A stretch of DNA of 64,000 nucleotides from Cohnella sp. WQ 127256 (lineage in GTDB: Bacteria > Bacillota > Bacilli > Paenibacillales > Paenibacillaceae): assembly GCF_024519285.1 (NCBI RefSeq), contig NZ_JAMZCY010000012.1, positions 1 through 64,000 of the forward strand. Direction: 5' to 3'. This document shows, piece by piece, positions 1 through 8,076 of the stretch. Both the position numbers and the translations under genes were made by a program. Position 1 is the stretch's first letter. Every line of letters starts with the position of its first letter. The notes beneath the pieces are model-generated. The model did no database searches. It had not been told where the DNA came from and saw nothing but the letters and a program-made list of their open reading frames with translations.

Positions 1-371
1 ATCTCAAATCCCAGCTCAAGCAAGGCACGGACACCTTCATCATTATTAAATGCAAGAGCCCTGTCGACGGCAGCAGATTTCACATGAGTCATAGCGTTAA
101 TATCCGCGCCGAGCGCGATTAATTTTTCAAATAACGCCTTATTGCCGTAACGAGCCGCTGCCGTGATTATAGGATAGTTTTTATCGTTTAAATTATCAAA
201 ACTGTATCTATCTAGAATGTCGGAAGCCAAATCCAAGAGGTTATTCTCTAGAACATCGTCCAGCACCAAAAACGACAGCATAGAGCCAGCGGGGGCTGTA
301 GGCACAAATCTCGTGTAATCATTTTCCTTCAAAATATATTCCCCCATTTCCATCAAGTAAGTTGTTTCCAT
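1..371 (-). CDS. Ankyrin-repeat protein, 3' part beyond the window
   Basis: The reading frame is open from ATG at 371 to the window edge, so only the N-terminal ~123 residues are visible. The segment with ITAAARYGNKALFEKLIALG followed by GADINAMT is a typical ankyrin helix-loop-helix with its terminal beta-hairpin, and a second repeat begins at ALAFNNDEGVRALLELG. Ankyrin proteins act in protein-protein contacts; no partner is visible. A TTG about 13 codons inside, preceded by GGGGGA, is an alternative start with a better ribosome-binding site than the ATG. The family call is firm and the start is uncertain. Confidence 0.7.
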   Translation of the reverse strand, partial: METTYLMEMGEYILKENDYTRFVPTAPAGSMLSFLVLDDVLENNLLDLASDILDRYSFDNLNDKNYPIITAAARYGNKALFEKLIALGADINAMTHVKSAAVDRALAFNNDEGVRALLELGFE

Positions 372-483
372 TATATCAACGATCCTGTTAGGCGCACATC
401 CCTCCGCTTTGAAGGACCTAGTATCATGAGTCTACCTGATTTGAAAATAAGCCAGGACATCTACTACTTTATTTATCGAAAGT

Positions 484-578
484 TCTTCAAAACCGTCACG
501 TTAAACTGCCCGTTACTTCATTGAGCAATAAGAGCCACGTTAGAGCAGCTCCTGCGCACATGTTACCCGTTAGCATAC
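484..578. repeat. Degenerate intergenic repeat, copy A
   Basis: This stretch shares an 18-bp identical core, AAACTGCCCGTTACTTCA, with copy C near 2056-2073 and is related to copy B near 1599. After the core comes a short purine-rich part (AGAGCAGCTCCTG) resembling the hairpin arm of copy C. It lies in a gene-free gap. It looks like a decayed member of a dispersed intergenic repeat family. Confidence 0.5.
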
Positions 579-797
579 CTTCTTGAAACAATTCGTCAAA
601 GTTGCACACTAATTTCTATAACAAAGGGAACCAAACAAACTACAAATACATATAGATGCCTATAGAGTTTTTAATGAGTACTTGTTCGGTGCAGCTGTCG
701 TGTCAATGCTGAACTTTTTTAGAAAACAACTTCTCTATCTTCCCTGAACAGGATGCAAACATTTCCGCAAGCTTATGCTGCGAGGGAGGTAAGTAAT
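579..797. other. Gene-free leader before the isochorismatase gene
   Basis: Together with 372-483 and repeat copy A this makes a ~430-bp stretch without a credible gene. It is AT-rich and should contain the promoter of the downstream hydrolase, but I could not settle on a -35/-10 pair. The only clear signal is the GGGAGG ribosome-binding site at 784-790, which helps to fix the next start. Confidence 0.4.
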
Positions 798-1427
798 TTG
801 CCGTTTAAACCTCATCCCAATAATACGGCTATTGTAATCACAGACCCACAAAATGACTTTATGAGTCCTGGGGGAAGAGGCTATCATCTGACTAAAGGAA
901 CTATTGAACGAAACAATACTATACAAAACCTAGAACTATTAATGAGAACTGCCATGAATAAGGGATATCAACTTTTCATATCGCCCCATTATTTATACCC
1001 TCATGATTATGGCTGGCAATTTACAGGAAATGAACAAAAGATGCTATTAGGTCTTAGAATGTATCAAGTGGCAAATGCGTACACACCACCGTCATTTGGA
1101 GCTGATTTTGTTCATTCTTTCAAACCTTATATTTTTGATAGAAGAACCGTCATTGCAACTCCTCATAAGGTTGCCAGCCCACAAACAAATGACTTGGAAT
1201 ATCAGTTACGACAACATAGAAAAGAGAAGATAATTATTGCAGGGGTGCTTTCCAACGTTTGTGTAGAGTCACATATGAGGCATCTAATCGAAACTGGTTT
1301 TGAAACAGCTGTTGTATACGATGCCACCGCAACAATTAGTGAAGAGGATTTTCAAGCTGCCGTTACCAATTATAAAGCATTTGCCAGTGCTACTTGGACG
1401 ACACAGGAGGCTATTTCAAACTTATAA
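798..1427 (+). CDS. Isochorismatase-family cysteine hydrolase
   Basis: This ~209-residue protein has the isochorismatase-like alpha/beta fold. Numbered from TTG 798, the catalytic triad is Asp16 (in VITDPQNDF), Lys124 (ATPHKVAS) and Cys155 in GVLSNVCVES, the nucleophile loop that contains the cis-peptide. Family members cleave vinyl ethers, amides (nicotinamidase, ureidoacrylate amidase) or other small substrates, and the sequence alone does not identify the substrate. I chose TTG 798 because GGGAGG lies 7 nt upstream; an in-frame ATG at 753 lacks a good site and would add 15 poorly conserved residues. The gene stands alone and is followed by a terminator. Confidence 0.85.
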   Translation: MPFKPHPNNTAIVITDPQNDFMSPGGRGYHLTKGTIERNNTIQNLELLMRTAMNKGYQLFISPHYLYPHDYGWQFTGNEQKMLLGLRMYQVANAYTPPSFGADFVHSFKPYIFDRRTVIATPHKVASPQTNDLEYQLRQHRKEKIIIAGVLSNVCVESHMRHLIETGFETAVVYDATATISEEDFQAAVTNYKAFASATWTTQEAISNL

Positions 1428-1533
1428 ATCAGTATCCCCAATGGTAATTTCCTATACAACTTGTCCGAACTGTCACCAAGTGGTTGCTTGGTCAGAATAA
1501 GGGCTTGGAATAACGGATGAATTTAGATAGCAC

Positions 1534-1562
1534 AACCCCCTCTAATCTGTTCGGAGGGGTTA
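1534..1562 (+). terminator. Terminator after the isochorismatase-like gene
   Basis: An AACCCC...GGGGTT stem with a ~10-nt loop is followed by a moderately T-rich run (TATTCTTGCTTTG). It is the first hairpin downstream of the hydrolase stop. Confidence 0.6.
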
Positions 1563-1598
1563 TTCTTGCTTTGCACAAACATAAAGGAGCCATTTCCA

Positions 1599-1699
1599 TT
1601 CTTCAACTAAACTGCCCATTTAGTTGAGAAAACGACAGCCAGTAATACCGGCTGCCGTCCCTTTGAGTTTATTGAACAAACGTGTCCCGTTAGTTCAAT
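1599..1699. repeat. Degenerate intergenic repeat, copy B
   Basis: It begins with TTCTTCAACTAAACTGCCC, as copy C does, and ends with CCCGTTAGTTCAAT, so the two ends are roughly inverted versions of each other. The middle forms a hairpin (GACAGCC / GGCTGCCGTC). It lies between two genes. This layout resembles a small non-coding repeat of the MITE or REP type. Confidence 0.55.
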
Positions 1700-1712
1700 C
1701 CTTACTGTAAAC

Positions 1713-1991
1713 CTATAGTCCCCGATTTATATATAGAATTGTCATCAAGAGAATTGGAATAATAATTCCTAAACAACTACAAACGATACCTGTGATTGCT
1801 GTTTTTCTTCCACTTTGTTCGTTAAGCCTTATTTCTTTTAGAGCTATAATACCAATTATTAAACCAATAACACCTAAAATAAATCCAACCCAAAAATATA
1901 AAGCAATTGATAGAACCCCTAAAACCAAAGAAGTGACAGCTTTTCTATTTAAAACTTTTCTCTCTAATATCCCCTCGTTTCTCAACGGCAA
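1713..1991 (-). CDS. DUF4190-type small membrane protein
   Basis: This 92-residue protein has two hydrophobic segments (about residues 18-48 and 65-88) separated by a short polar loop, ALKEIRLNEQSGRK. The glycine-rich first segment, followed by Ala-Leu-Lys-Glu-Ile and a second segment starting with TGIVCS, is the usual DUF4190 layout. The function is unknown. The start is TTG, either at 1991 or two codons later; a long G-rich ribosome-binding site (GGGAGGGGG) precedes both and gives better spacing to the second. Confidence 0.7.
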   Translation of the reverse strand: MPLRNEGILERKVLNRKAVTSLVLGVLSIALYFWVGFILGVIGLIIGIIALKEIRLNEQSGRKTAITGIVCSCLGIIIPILLMTILYINRGL

Positions 1992-2045
1992 CCCCCTCCC
2001 TAAACATTCACTTTATATAATATTCTCACATAAAAATCCAATTCC

Positions 2046-2130
2046 TTCTTCAACTAAACTGCCCGTTACTTCAACAAACGTAAAAGGAGCTGCCACGTGG
2101 CAAGCTCCTCAGCTTAACTTAATGAAGGCA
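2046..2130. repeat. Degenerate intergenic repeat, copy C
   Basis: It starts with CTTCTTCAACTAAACTGCCC and carries the core shared with copy A. It then forms a nearly perfect hairpin: AGGAGC and TGCCAC pair with GTGGCA and GCTCCT, with one bulged base. It lies between the DUF4190 gene and the next minus-strand gene and could also act as a terminator. Confidence 0.55.
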
Positions 2131-2171
2131 ACCTCAACAGGCCTTCATAGTTAGCTCAAAATATATAGAAA

Positions 2172-2894
2172 CTACAGTTTAGGGTTTGACTGTAAAATAA
2201 ATCGCAACCGCTCAACCTCATGGAAAAAACCCAACTTTTCTAGTTCCATTATTAGAAATTCGGTTACACCTGGTGCAGATAAATTACAGTCCTCCTGTAT
2301 GTTTCTAATGCACCCAAATTTGCTTTCAATGCTACAATTTTCTTGACCAAAAAAGTTTTTAACATCATGTAGATATTGCTCATAATCCCCATCTTTATCT
2401 AATGTTATGGTTTTGTGCTCCAGCGAGCTGTTGTGAGAAGAAACCCTCACTACGCCAAGATCGTTTATTGTGTTAATCACAACATTCTCAAGTCTGTGTT
2501 TCAGTAAGTTCTCTCTATAGACATCAAGATCCTGGATCGGCTCTATTCCAAAGTAATCCTTGATTTTATTGAGAACAAAAGTTGTTTCCTCATCGGGATC
2601 TTCATCTATTGTTTCAGAATCAATATAATGAATACTTTTTACTGTGATTAATACCTGTAAGAACTCCATTAAATTCCCAGCTATTATTCTGGCCTTTATA
2701 TCACCAAGAGGCTCGTGAACGACAATGGGAGCCTCCTCAAGAGTATGAGTCGTACTGAAGTCTGTTAAGAATCCGAACGACTCAAACTCATTGAAAATAA
2801 AAAAGATATAGTCAATTGGAATCGTGTCGGAAGGATCCATGCTGTAGTGCTCTGAATCATAACTAATCTCCCCAGGTGAATAATTAATCCCCAC
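2172..2894 (-). CDS. Hypothetical acidic protein, 5' end uncertain
   Basis: I do not recognise this ~240-residue acidic soluble protein. It has no signal peptide or membrane segment and is rich in Asp and Glu. The only start in frame is GTG at 2894, which has no ribosome-binding site. The frame stays open upstream to a stop near 2953, and that extra stretch reads like real protein (CPDDQTGKSLYDYF), yet it contains no ATG, GTG or TTG. The gene may therefore have lost its 5' end, with the junction next to the start of the divergent DUF998 gene. Immunity-type or SUKH-like functions are possible but unsupported. Confidence 0.55.
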   Translation of the reverse strand: MGINYSPGEISYDSEHYSMDPSDTIPIDYIFFIFNEFESFGFLTDFSTTHTLEEAPIVVHEPLGDIKARIIAGNLMEFLQVLITVKSIHYIDSETIDEDPDEETTFVLNKIKDYFGIEPIQDLDVYRENLLKHRLENVVINTINDLGVVRVSSHNSSLEHKTITLDKDGDYEQYLHDVKNFFGQENCSIESKFGCIRNIQEDCNLSAPGVTEFLIMELEKLGFFHEVERLRFILQSNPKL

Positions 2895-2990
2895 ACCAAA
2901 ATAATCGTAAAGTGATTTTCCCGTCTGGTCGTCCGGACATCCTAGCGAAGACGATTATCGATTATGACACCTTCAGAAAGGAGAACGCAA

Positions 2991-3659
2991 TTGGCTAAGC
3001 CGCTATTGATTGCAAAACCGATTTCCGTGATTGCTTCTAATGCCGCACGACTGTCCATCTTTTCGGGAGCATTCTTTGTTATCATCCTTGGTATCCTCCA
3101 CCTGCTGGAACCGGAATTCGATCCGAAGTGGCGCTTTATCAGCGAATACGCTCTAGGCAACTTCGGCTGGATGATGCATCTTGCATTCGTATTGCTAGCT
3201 ACGAGTCTGATATGCGCTGGAGTAGTGGTCATCTCGCAAGTTCGTACCGTCGTGGGATACATCGGGCTCGCCATCCTTGGACTAAGTTCCTTAGGTTTAT
3301 TGATCGCAGCCCTCTTTGTAACTGACCCAATATCGGTGAGTCCGGATGCTGCAACTTTCAGCGGTAAGATGCATGCAATAGGCGCTACGCTCGACTATAC
3401 GCCTGTTGCAGCCCTCTTGATGAGCTTTGCGCTTGCTCGTAATGAAGCCTGGAGACCCATTCGAGGACGGCTGTTTGTTACAAGCAGCATTATGTTGGTC
3501 GTCATGATCCTATTCATACTTCAAATCCCGCAAGATGGACAGTTCACTCCTGACGTGCTTGCAGGTTTGTTCAGAAGGTTCTTAATTGTATCCTACCTCG
3601 GGTGGCTCTTGACCGTCGGGATTCATACACTCAAGCTTCGAAAGTTAAGTGTGCAATGA
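2991..3659 (+). CDS. DUF998 family membrane protein
   Basis: This ~222-residue integral membrane protein has about six hydrophobic helices. The first helix is followed by LHLLEPEFDPKWRFISEYAL, the conserved extracytoplasmic signature of DUF998 (six-helix proteins of unknown function), and a later loop reads VTDPISV. TTG 2991 is preferred because AAAGGAG lies 7 nt upstream; an ATG at 2964 is in frame but has no site. The gene looks more GC-rich than its neighbours. Its 3' end overlaps the convergent acetyltransferase gene by 29 bp. Confidence 0.8.
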   Translation: MAKPLLIAKPISVIASNAARLSIFSGAFFVIILGILHLLEPEFDPKWRFISEYALGNFGWMMHLAFVLLATSLICAGVVVISQVRTVVGYIGLAILGLSSLGLLIAALFVTDPISVSPDAATFSGKMHAIGATLDYTPVAALLMSFALARNEAWRPIRGRLFVTSSIMLVVMILFILQIPQDGQFTPDVLAGLFRRFLIVSYLGWLLTVGIHTLKLRKLSVQ

Positions 3660-4230
3660 CAGAACTAGTGCTGAAGCGAAAGACTAGCATTTCCCCAACA
3701 TCAGGATTATGACCAAGTTCTTCGGAGTATTTCCCGTTAGTGCAAGTGGTAAGTGTCCTACGCCAAAAACGTGCCGCACGTGCGTTTCGTTCGGTGGGAT
3801 TGGTTTGCACTTCCCATTGCCCTGGCATCATTTCAATAATCTGTCGAACCGCTTCTTCTCCAACGCCCTTTCCTCGATAATAGCGTAACAGGAAGAACTC
3901 ATTCATGTAATAATCGATATAATGAGGACAGGGTGTGAAAGGCTTAGTAGCCACAAAGGCAAGACCCGCAGGTATATCATCGACCGTGATAAGATAGGGA
4001 AAAAGCACACCCGGGTGTTCCCACCAAATATCAAACACGCGATTCTGTTCATTCAAGGTTCGAGTATCATCCTGCTCGAATACGCCATAACGATTCGTCT
4101 TGTGCTCCCACACCTCGGACAAGTCATGTAGATAAAGCGGATAAATATTATTGATAATAAACTTCTCTTCTATGCCACATAATCGAACGGCAACGTTTAA
4201 TTTATTCACTTCTCGATAAACACTATCCAT
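3631..4230 (-). CDS. GNAT family N-acetyltransferase
   Basis: This ~199-residue protein has a GNAT fold. FFLLRYYRGKGVGEEAVRQI contains the R/Q-x-x-G-x-G acetyl-CoA pyrophosphate loop at the start of helix 3, and the C-terminal NPTERNARAARFWRR is the usual motif of the last helix. The long insertion around EHPGVLFPYLITVDDIPAGL is common in the subgroup described as predicted acetyltransferases. The substrate is unknown. ATG 4230 was chosen because GGAGGG lies 7 nt upstream. Confidence 0.8.
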   Translation of the reverse strand: MDSVYREVNKLNVAVRLCGIEEKFIINNIYPLYLHDLSEVWEHKTNRYGVFEQDDTRTLNEQNRVFDIWWEHPGVLFPYLITVDDIPAGLAFVATKPFTPCPHYIDYYMNEFFLLRYYRGKGVGEEAVRQIIEMMPGQWEVQTNPTERNARAARFWRRTLTTCTNGKYSEELGHNPDVGEMLVFRFSTSSVIAHLTFEA

Positions 4231-4335
4231 TTTGCAATCCCTCCAATTAGACGCTCTCAAAGTACTTTGTTAGCATCAGTATATAGTGAATGCTGCATCC
4301 TATATAGGCAGAGTATTCATCTATTCATTTCTTAC

Positions 4336-4383
4336 ATAACAAAAGGCTCGTGTTGGTTTTAACCAACGCGAGCCTTTTGTTAT
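4336..4383 (-). terminator. Long hairpin terminator after the CD3324-type gene
   Basis: A nearly perfect 23-bp stem (AACAAAAGGCTCG...CGAGCCTTTTGTT) with a TT loop begins right at the stop codon of the minus-strand gene at 4380. The AT-rich outer arms supply the U-rich side in both directions, so it may also stop opposing transcripts. Confidence 0.8.
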
Positions 4384-4649
4384 GCCTCCGTTTTATAAAC
4401 AATCTTCTTAATGCTGTCATGGGATAGACAGTAGAAACTCGCAAGATCATCCACATTCATACCCTGCCGAAATAGCTTCCGCATCTCTGCGTTTCGTTTC
4501 AAAAGAAATTCTCGTTGCCCGGAGTCTTGTCCCCATTTTCTCCTACCTTCTTTGGGTGCGGGGATATATAGTGATTTGCCTTGTATATAATTTTGTATTT
4601 CACGAAGTAATCTTTCTGGTAAGATCTCACTTGCCGAAACATATTTCAT
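4380..4649 (-). CDS. CD3324 family small helix-turn-helix protein
   Basis: This 89-residue protein begins MKYVSASEILPERLLREIQ and contains YIPAPKEGRRKWGQDSG and LASFYCLSHDSIKKIVY, the conserved blocks of the CD3324 family. The C-terminal half reads as a resolvase-like helix-turn-helix, so DNA binding is likely. ATG 4649 fits the family and has GAAGGGG upstream; the frame extends further but without conserved sequence. Target genes are unknown. Confidence 0.75.
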   Translation of the reverse strand: MKYVSASEILPERLLREIQNYIQGKSLYIPAPKEGRRKWGQDSGQREFLLKRNAEMRKLFRQGMNVDDLASFYCLSHDSIKKIVYKTEA

Positions 4650-4728
4650 TGGCTTCACCCCTTCATCTAATTGCGATGGAAAGTTGCAAAGCCTACATGA
4701 CAAACGGTTTCTTCCCCGTAATTCCTTG

Positions 4729-4857
4729 TTAAGCGGTTAGAATCATAGGCTCCATGCAAACAACCGCGTTAATGTCATATAGACTTTGCATGGAGCGAAT
4801 CTCGAAACCTTGCATCGGTAAGATTACACGAAGCATAGTTTGGCTAACACCCTTCAT
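4729..4857 (-). CDS. Possible 42-residue peptide
   Basis: A short frame (MKGVSQTMLRVILPMQGFE...) has GAGAGGGAA about 6 nt before its ATG. It lies upstream of the CD3324-type gene on the same strand, with a ~80-bp gap. I recognise no family. Five internal methionines and no charge pattern make this a weak candidate. It could be a leader peptide or the 5' remnant of a longer gene. Confidence 0.3.
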   Translation of the reverse strand: MKGVSQTMLRVILPMQGFEIRSMQSLYDINAVVCMEPMILTA

Positions 4858-5042
4858 AACGAATTCCCTCTCTTCCAATGATATATACTTTGTTGTAATT
4901 ATTTCTACATGACGATGATGAATTCCTTGATTTTACTTCCTTATTATACTTAGCCAATGACGCCGGACGCCTGTTGTGAGGGTATCGATTTTCGTTAAGC
5001 AGCTAATAAGAGTTGGTTATGTTCACACAAAAGAGGTAATTT

Positions 5043-6101
5043 CTATTCGTCTAACAAAGCTGCTTGTCGCTTGTAATGATCCTCAATTACCATACATGCC
5101 ATCGCTTCGATCACGGGCACGACTCGAGGGCAGATGCAAGGATCATGCCTGCCGATCGTTGCAATCTCCCGTTCATTACCATCCGCATCAACAGTCTGCT
5201 GCGGAACGGAGATGGAAGAGGTCGGTTTGACGACTACTCGGAACACGATTTCCGCCCCGGTGCTGATCCCCCCAATGATCCCGCCAGCATGATTCGTCCA
5301 AAACCCTCTCGCGTCCATCTGATCGTTGTGTTCGCTTCCCCGCATCGAGGCGGCTTGAAAACCAGAACCGAATTCGATGCCCTTGATAGCGCCGACGGAC
5401 AACATTGCCTTTGCCAGCTCTGCATCCAACTTATCGAACACGGGCTCTCCCAGCCCGGCTGTGACGCCGCTGATCCGGCATTCTACAATCCCTCCACAAC
5501 TGTCGCCCTCTGCGGCCAGCTGTTCGATCCGTTCGATCATACGTTCCGCCGCCGAAGGATCACACGCACGCACCGAGTTGCGTTCGATGGCATTGGCATC
5601 AAAAGTCTCGCAACGGATTCCGCCAATCTCGGTCGTATAAGCTATGATCGAGACGTTCCGCCGTTCCAGCAACTTGCGTGCTACTGCTCCAGCGGCCACC
5701 CGCGCGGCTGTCTCCCTGCCCGATGCCCTGCCACTGCCGCGGTAGTCGCGGATCCCATACTTTTTCTCGTAGACGAAATCCGCATGTCCAGGCCGGTACA
5801 TGGTTTTGATGTCATCATATGCCGACGGACGCATGTCCGTGTTGTTCAACATTATGCACAACGGTGTCCCGGTCGTTCTGCCCTCGAATAGACCGGACAA
5901 GATGCGAATTTTATCGTACTCCTTCCGAGGAGTCGTGACGGAAGATTGTCCCGGCCTTCTGCGGTCCATCTGAATCTGGATGTATGCTTCGTCCAGTTCG
6001 ACGCCCGGCGTGATGCCCTCCACAATGACACCTACTGCCTCTCCGTGCGATTCCCCGAAAGTGGTCATTTTTAATCGTTCTCCAAACGTGCTTCCCGCCA
6101 T
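5043..6101 (-). CDS. aroC: Chorismate synthase
   Basis: This 352-residue enzyme catalyses the FMN-dependent 1,4-elimination of phosphate from EPSP to give chorismate, the last shikimate-pathway step. Signatures seen are FGESHGEAVGVIVEG at the N-terminus, MDRRRPGQSSVTTPR, RPGHADFVYEKKYGIRDYRG, and GRASGRETAARVAAGA. The N-terminus (STFGERLKMTTFGESHG) is of the clostridial/proteobacterial type rather than the Bacillus type, which begins directly with an RYLTAGESHG-like sequence. The gene is not beside other aro genes, stands divergent from a LysR gene, and is visibly GC-richer than its surroundings. It may therefore be an extra, regulated or transferred copy. Confidence 0.93.
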   Translation of the reverse strand: MAGSTFGERLKMTTFGESHGEAVGVIVEGITPGVELDEAYIQIQMDRRRPGQSSVTTPRKEYDKIRILSGLFEGRTTGTPLCIMLNNTDMRPSAYDDIKTMYRPGHADFVYEKKYGIRDYRGSGRASGRETAARVAAGAVARKLLERRNVSIIAYTTEIGGIRCETFDANAIERNSVRACDPSAAERMIERIEQLAAEGDSCGGIVECRISGVTAGLGEPVFDKLDAELAKAMLSVGAIKGIEFGSGFQAASMRGSEHNDQMDARGFWTNHAGGIIGGISTGAEIVFRVVVKPTSSISVPQQTVDADGNEREIATIGRHDPCICPRVVPVIEAMACMVIEDHYKRQAALLDE

Positions 6102-6211
6102 GTCTTATGCACCCCGTATCGTTAGGATTCCTTCTCCTTTAGTTTAGGGGTATACTTGAAATAGATGAAATCGTAATATTTAATCTTTGTCATAGAGAGG
6201 ATCAATAACAG

Positions 6212-7090
6212 ATGATCGTGAACACAGAATGGTACCGCGTTTTCCTTCATGCCGCTGAGTCTTCCAATCTGACCAAGGCCGCACAAAGCCTCCATATGAC
6301 GCAGCCTTCCGTGAGCTACGCTATTAAGCAGCTAGAAGAGACTCTCGGGGTCAGACTATTTGACCGGTTATCCAAGGGCGTCCGATTAACGCAAGAAGGA
6401 CAGGCCTTATATCTGCATGTTCGAACAGCATTCGAGGAACTAGATTCCGCTGAGCGTCGCATTAAGAAGCTGAAACAGTTCAGCGAAGGGCACTTGCGAA
6501 TCTGTGCGAATGGGGCTATTATCAAAGACTTTCTTCTCCCCTCACTCGACGCGTTTCATGCCCGCTATCCCTCCATCCGTATCCAGTTGTCTCAGGATCG
6601 TACGAGCCGTATCTTGGAGCGGTTGAAGCAAGGCTCTACGGACCTCGGCTTCGTACATCTGCCCGTCTTGGATGAAGAGATTGAGGTCGGTGCTTCCCAT
6701 GCTTCGCCTTATTGCGTAGTCGTCGGAACGGCCTTCGCTGACTGGACCCTGCAGCCCTTGTCGACGGAACGGCTGACGGAGCTTCCTCTTTTGATGCTGT
6801 CACCCGGCAGCACGACGCGTTCCTTCATCGAAGGATGGTTCCAATCACAAGGATTGGAAGCGGAAGCCGACTTCGAGCTAAACAGCTTGGATATGCTCGC
6901 AGAATTCGCGGAGCGAGGGTATGGAGCAGCCTTCTTGCCGCGGGGATTTGTCGCGTCTCGTATCGCAAGTAGAACCTTACTGGAGCTTCGGACGGAAGTT
7001 CCGATACCTGATCGACATATCGGTATCGCCGTTCGAAAGCATTCATCCCTATCACTCGCTGCCGAGGCTTTCTGGAGTATGCTGTTTTGA
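6212..7090 (+). CDS. LysR family transcriptional regulator
   Basis: This 292-residue protein has the LysR N-terminal winged helix (residues 1-60: AAESSNLTKAAQSLHMTQPS, then LEETLGVRLFDR) and a periplasmic-binding-protein-like effector domain from about residue 90. It starts 110 bp from the divergent aroC gene, the classic arrangement for a LysR protein controlling its neighbour. The natural prediction is aromatic-pathway-responsive control of aroC, but the effector is unknown. AGAGAGG lies before the ATG. Its 3' end overlaps the convergent EamA gene by 39 bp. Confidence 0.88.
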   Translation: MIVNTEWYRVFLHAAESSNLTKAAQSLHMTQPSVSYAIKQLEETLGVRLFDRLSKGVRLTQEGQALYLHVRTAFEELDSAERRIKKLKQFSEGHLRICANGAIIKDFLLPSLDAFHARYPSIRIQLSQDRTSRILERLKQGSTDLGFVHLPVLDEEIEVGASHASPYCVVVGTAFADWTLQPLSTERLTELPLLMLSPGSTTRSFIEGWFQSQGLEAEADFELNSLDMLAEFAERGYGAAFLPRGFVASRIASRTLLELRTEVPIPDRHIGIAVRKHSSLSLAAEAFWSMLF

Positions 7091-7948
7091 GGCAAATCGC
7101 CGTGCGATCGCCACGCACAGTACGACACCGATATTGACTACAAAGATAGGCCAACCAATCGACTCGTGCAGAACGAGAGCCGAAAGCAGCAAACCGAAGA
7201 AGGGCTGGAGGAGTTGTAACTGCCCGACCGCTGCTATACCTCCTTGGGCAAGACCACGATACCAGAACACAAAGCCGATGAGCATGCTGAACAAGGAGAC
7301 ATAAGCAAGGCTCAAGAGAGCCGAACTACCGATATCCGCCCATGAATGCGGCATGTAATAAAACGAGAGCATTGACATAACCGGAAGCGATAGAACGAGC
7401 GCCCAAGAGATCACCTGCCAACCCCCTAGCCTCCGCGAGAGTATTGCCCCTTCCGCATAACCGTATCCGCACACAATGATAGAAGCTAGCATTAACGCAT
7501 CACCTACCGGCGAAGATGTAGCCCCTTGTGTTAGGGCGAATCCTGCTACAAGGGAGCTGCCTAGAGTTGATAAGATCCAAAAGATGGGTCGCGGGCGTTC
7601 ACCGCCCCGTAGTACGCCGAAGATCGCCGTCGAAAGCGGCAGAAGCCCAATGTAGATAATTGCATGCGCGGATGTGACATACTGAAGCGCTAAGGCTGTC
7701 AGCAGTGGGAATCCAACTACCACGCTGAGTGCTACTAGCAATAGCGGAACGATGTCGCTTCGGACAGGTCGTTGTTGCCGGAAGATGAGGAGAAGCACTC
7801 CCGCTAACACCCCAGCAATTGCAGCACGACATACGGTGAGGAATATCGGATCAAAATCCATCACAGCCAACCGCGTTGCGGGTAGCGAGCCGCTGAAGAT
7901 GAGCACGCCCAGGAAACCATTAATCCAGCCGCTCGTCGTTTTGTTCAT
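7052..7948 (-). CDS. EamA/DMT family transporter
   Basis: This ~298-residue membrane protein has ten predicted helices arranged as two EamA repeats (residues about 8-140 and 150-285). FSGSLPATRLAVMDFDPIFL in helix 1 and the C-terminal GQLQLLQPFFGLLLSALVL are characteristic DMT motifs. Such proteins export or import amino acids and other metabolites. The gene is divergent from a MocR regulator, a pairing often seen for drug/metabolite exporters controlled by the MocR protein. ATG 7948 has AAAGGTG 6 nt upstream. Confidence 0.85.
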   Translation of the reverse strand: MNKTTSGWINGFLGVLIFSGSLPATRLAVMDFDPIFLTVCRAAIAGVLAGVLLLIFRQQRPVRSDIVPLLLVALSVVVGFPLLTALALQYVTSAHAIIYIGLLPLSTAIFGVLRGGERPRPIFWILSTLGSSLVAGFALTQGATSSPVGDALMLASIIVCGYGYAEGAILSRRLGGWQVISWALVLSLPVMSMLSFYYMPHSWADIGSSALLSLAYVSLFSMLIGFVFWYRGLAQGGIAAVGQLQLLQPFFGLLLSALVLHESIGWPIFVVNIGVVLCVAIARRFASKQHTPESLGSE

Positions 7949-7992
7949 AACAATCACCTTTCACTTCTGTATGATTATTCGTATTATAGTAG

Positions 7993-8043
7993 ATACAGAA
8001 TTTGATGTATATCGACCTTTTCCCCATCTGTAAGGGTACAGAT
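7993..8043. promoter_or_regulatory. Candidate MocR operators between the EamA and mocR genes
   Basis: Two dyads lie in the 128-bp divergent intergenic region: ATACA-N8-TGTAT at 7993-8010 and ATCTGTA-AGGG-TACAGAT at 8026-8043. Both contain the half-site (A/C)TGTA or its complement. Placement between a MocR regulator and its likely target supports an operator role. This is inference from position and symmetry. Confidence 0.45.
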
Positions 8044-8076
8044 AGTTGATTAATCATTCAAATTGGAGGCATTTGT

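Noticed and set aside
1441..1500. 19-residue frame with a CPNCHQ zinc-ribbon-like motif
   Set aside because: No ribosome-binding site, too short, and part of a longer frame that overlaps the hydrolase gene; probably chance.
2942..3274. Minus-strand frame inside the DUF998 gene
   Set aside because: Shadow of the plus-strand membrane protein gene; no family or start signal.
5064..5891. 275-codon plus-strand frame inside aroC
   Set aside because: It is antisense to a clear chorismate synthase and has no protein-like features.
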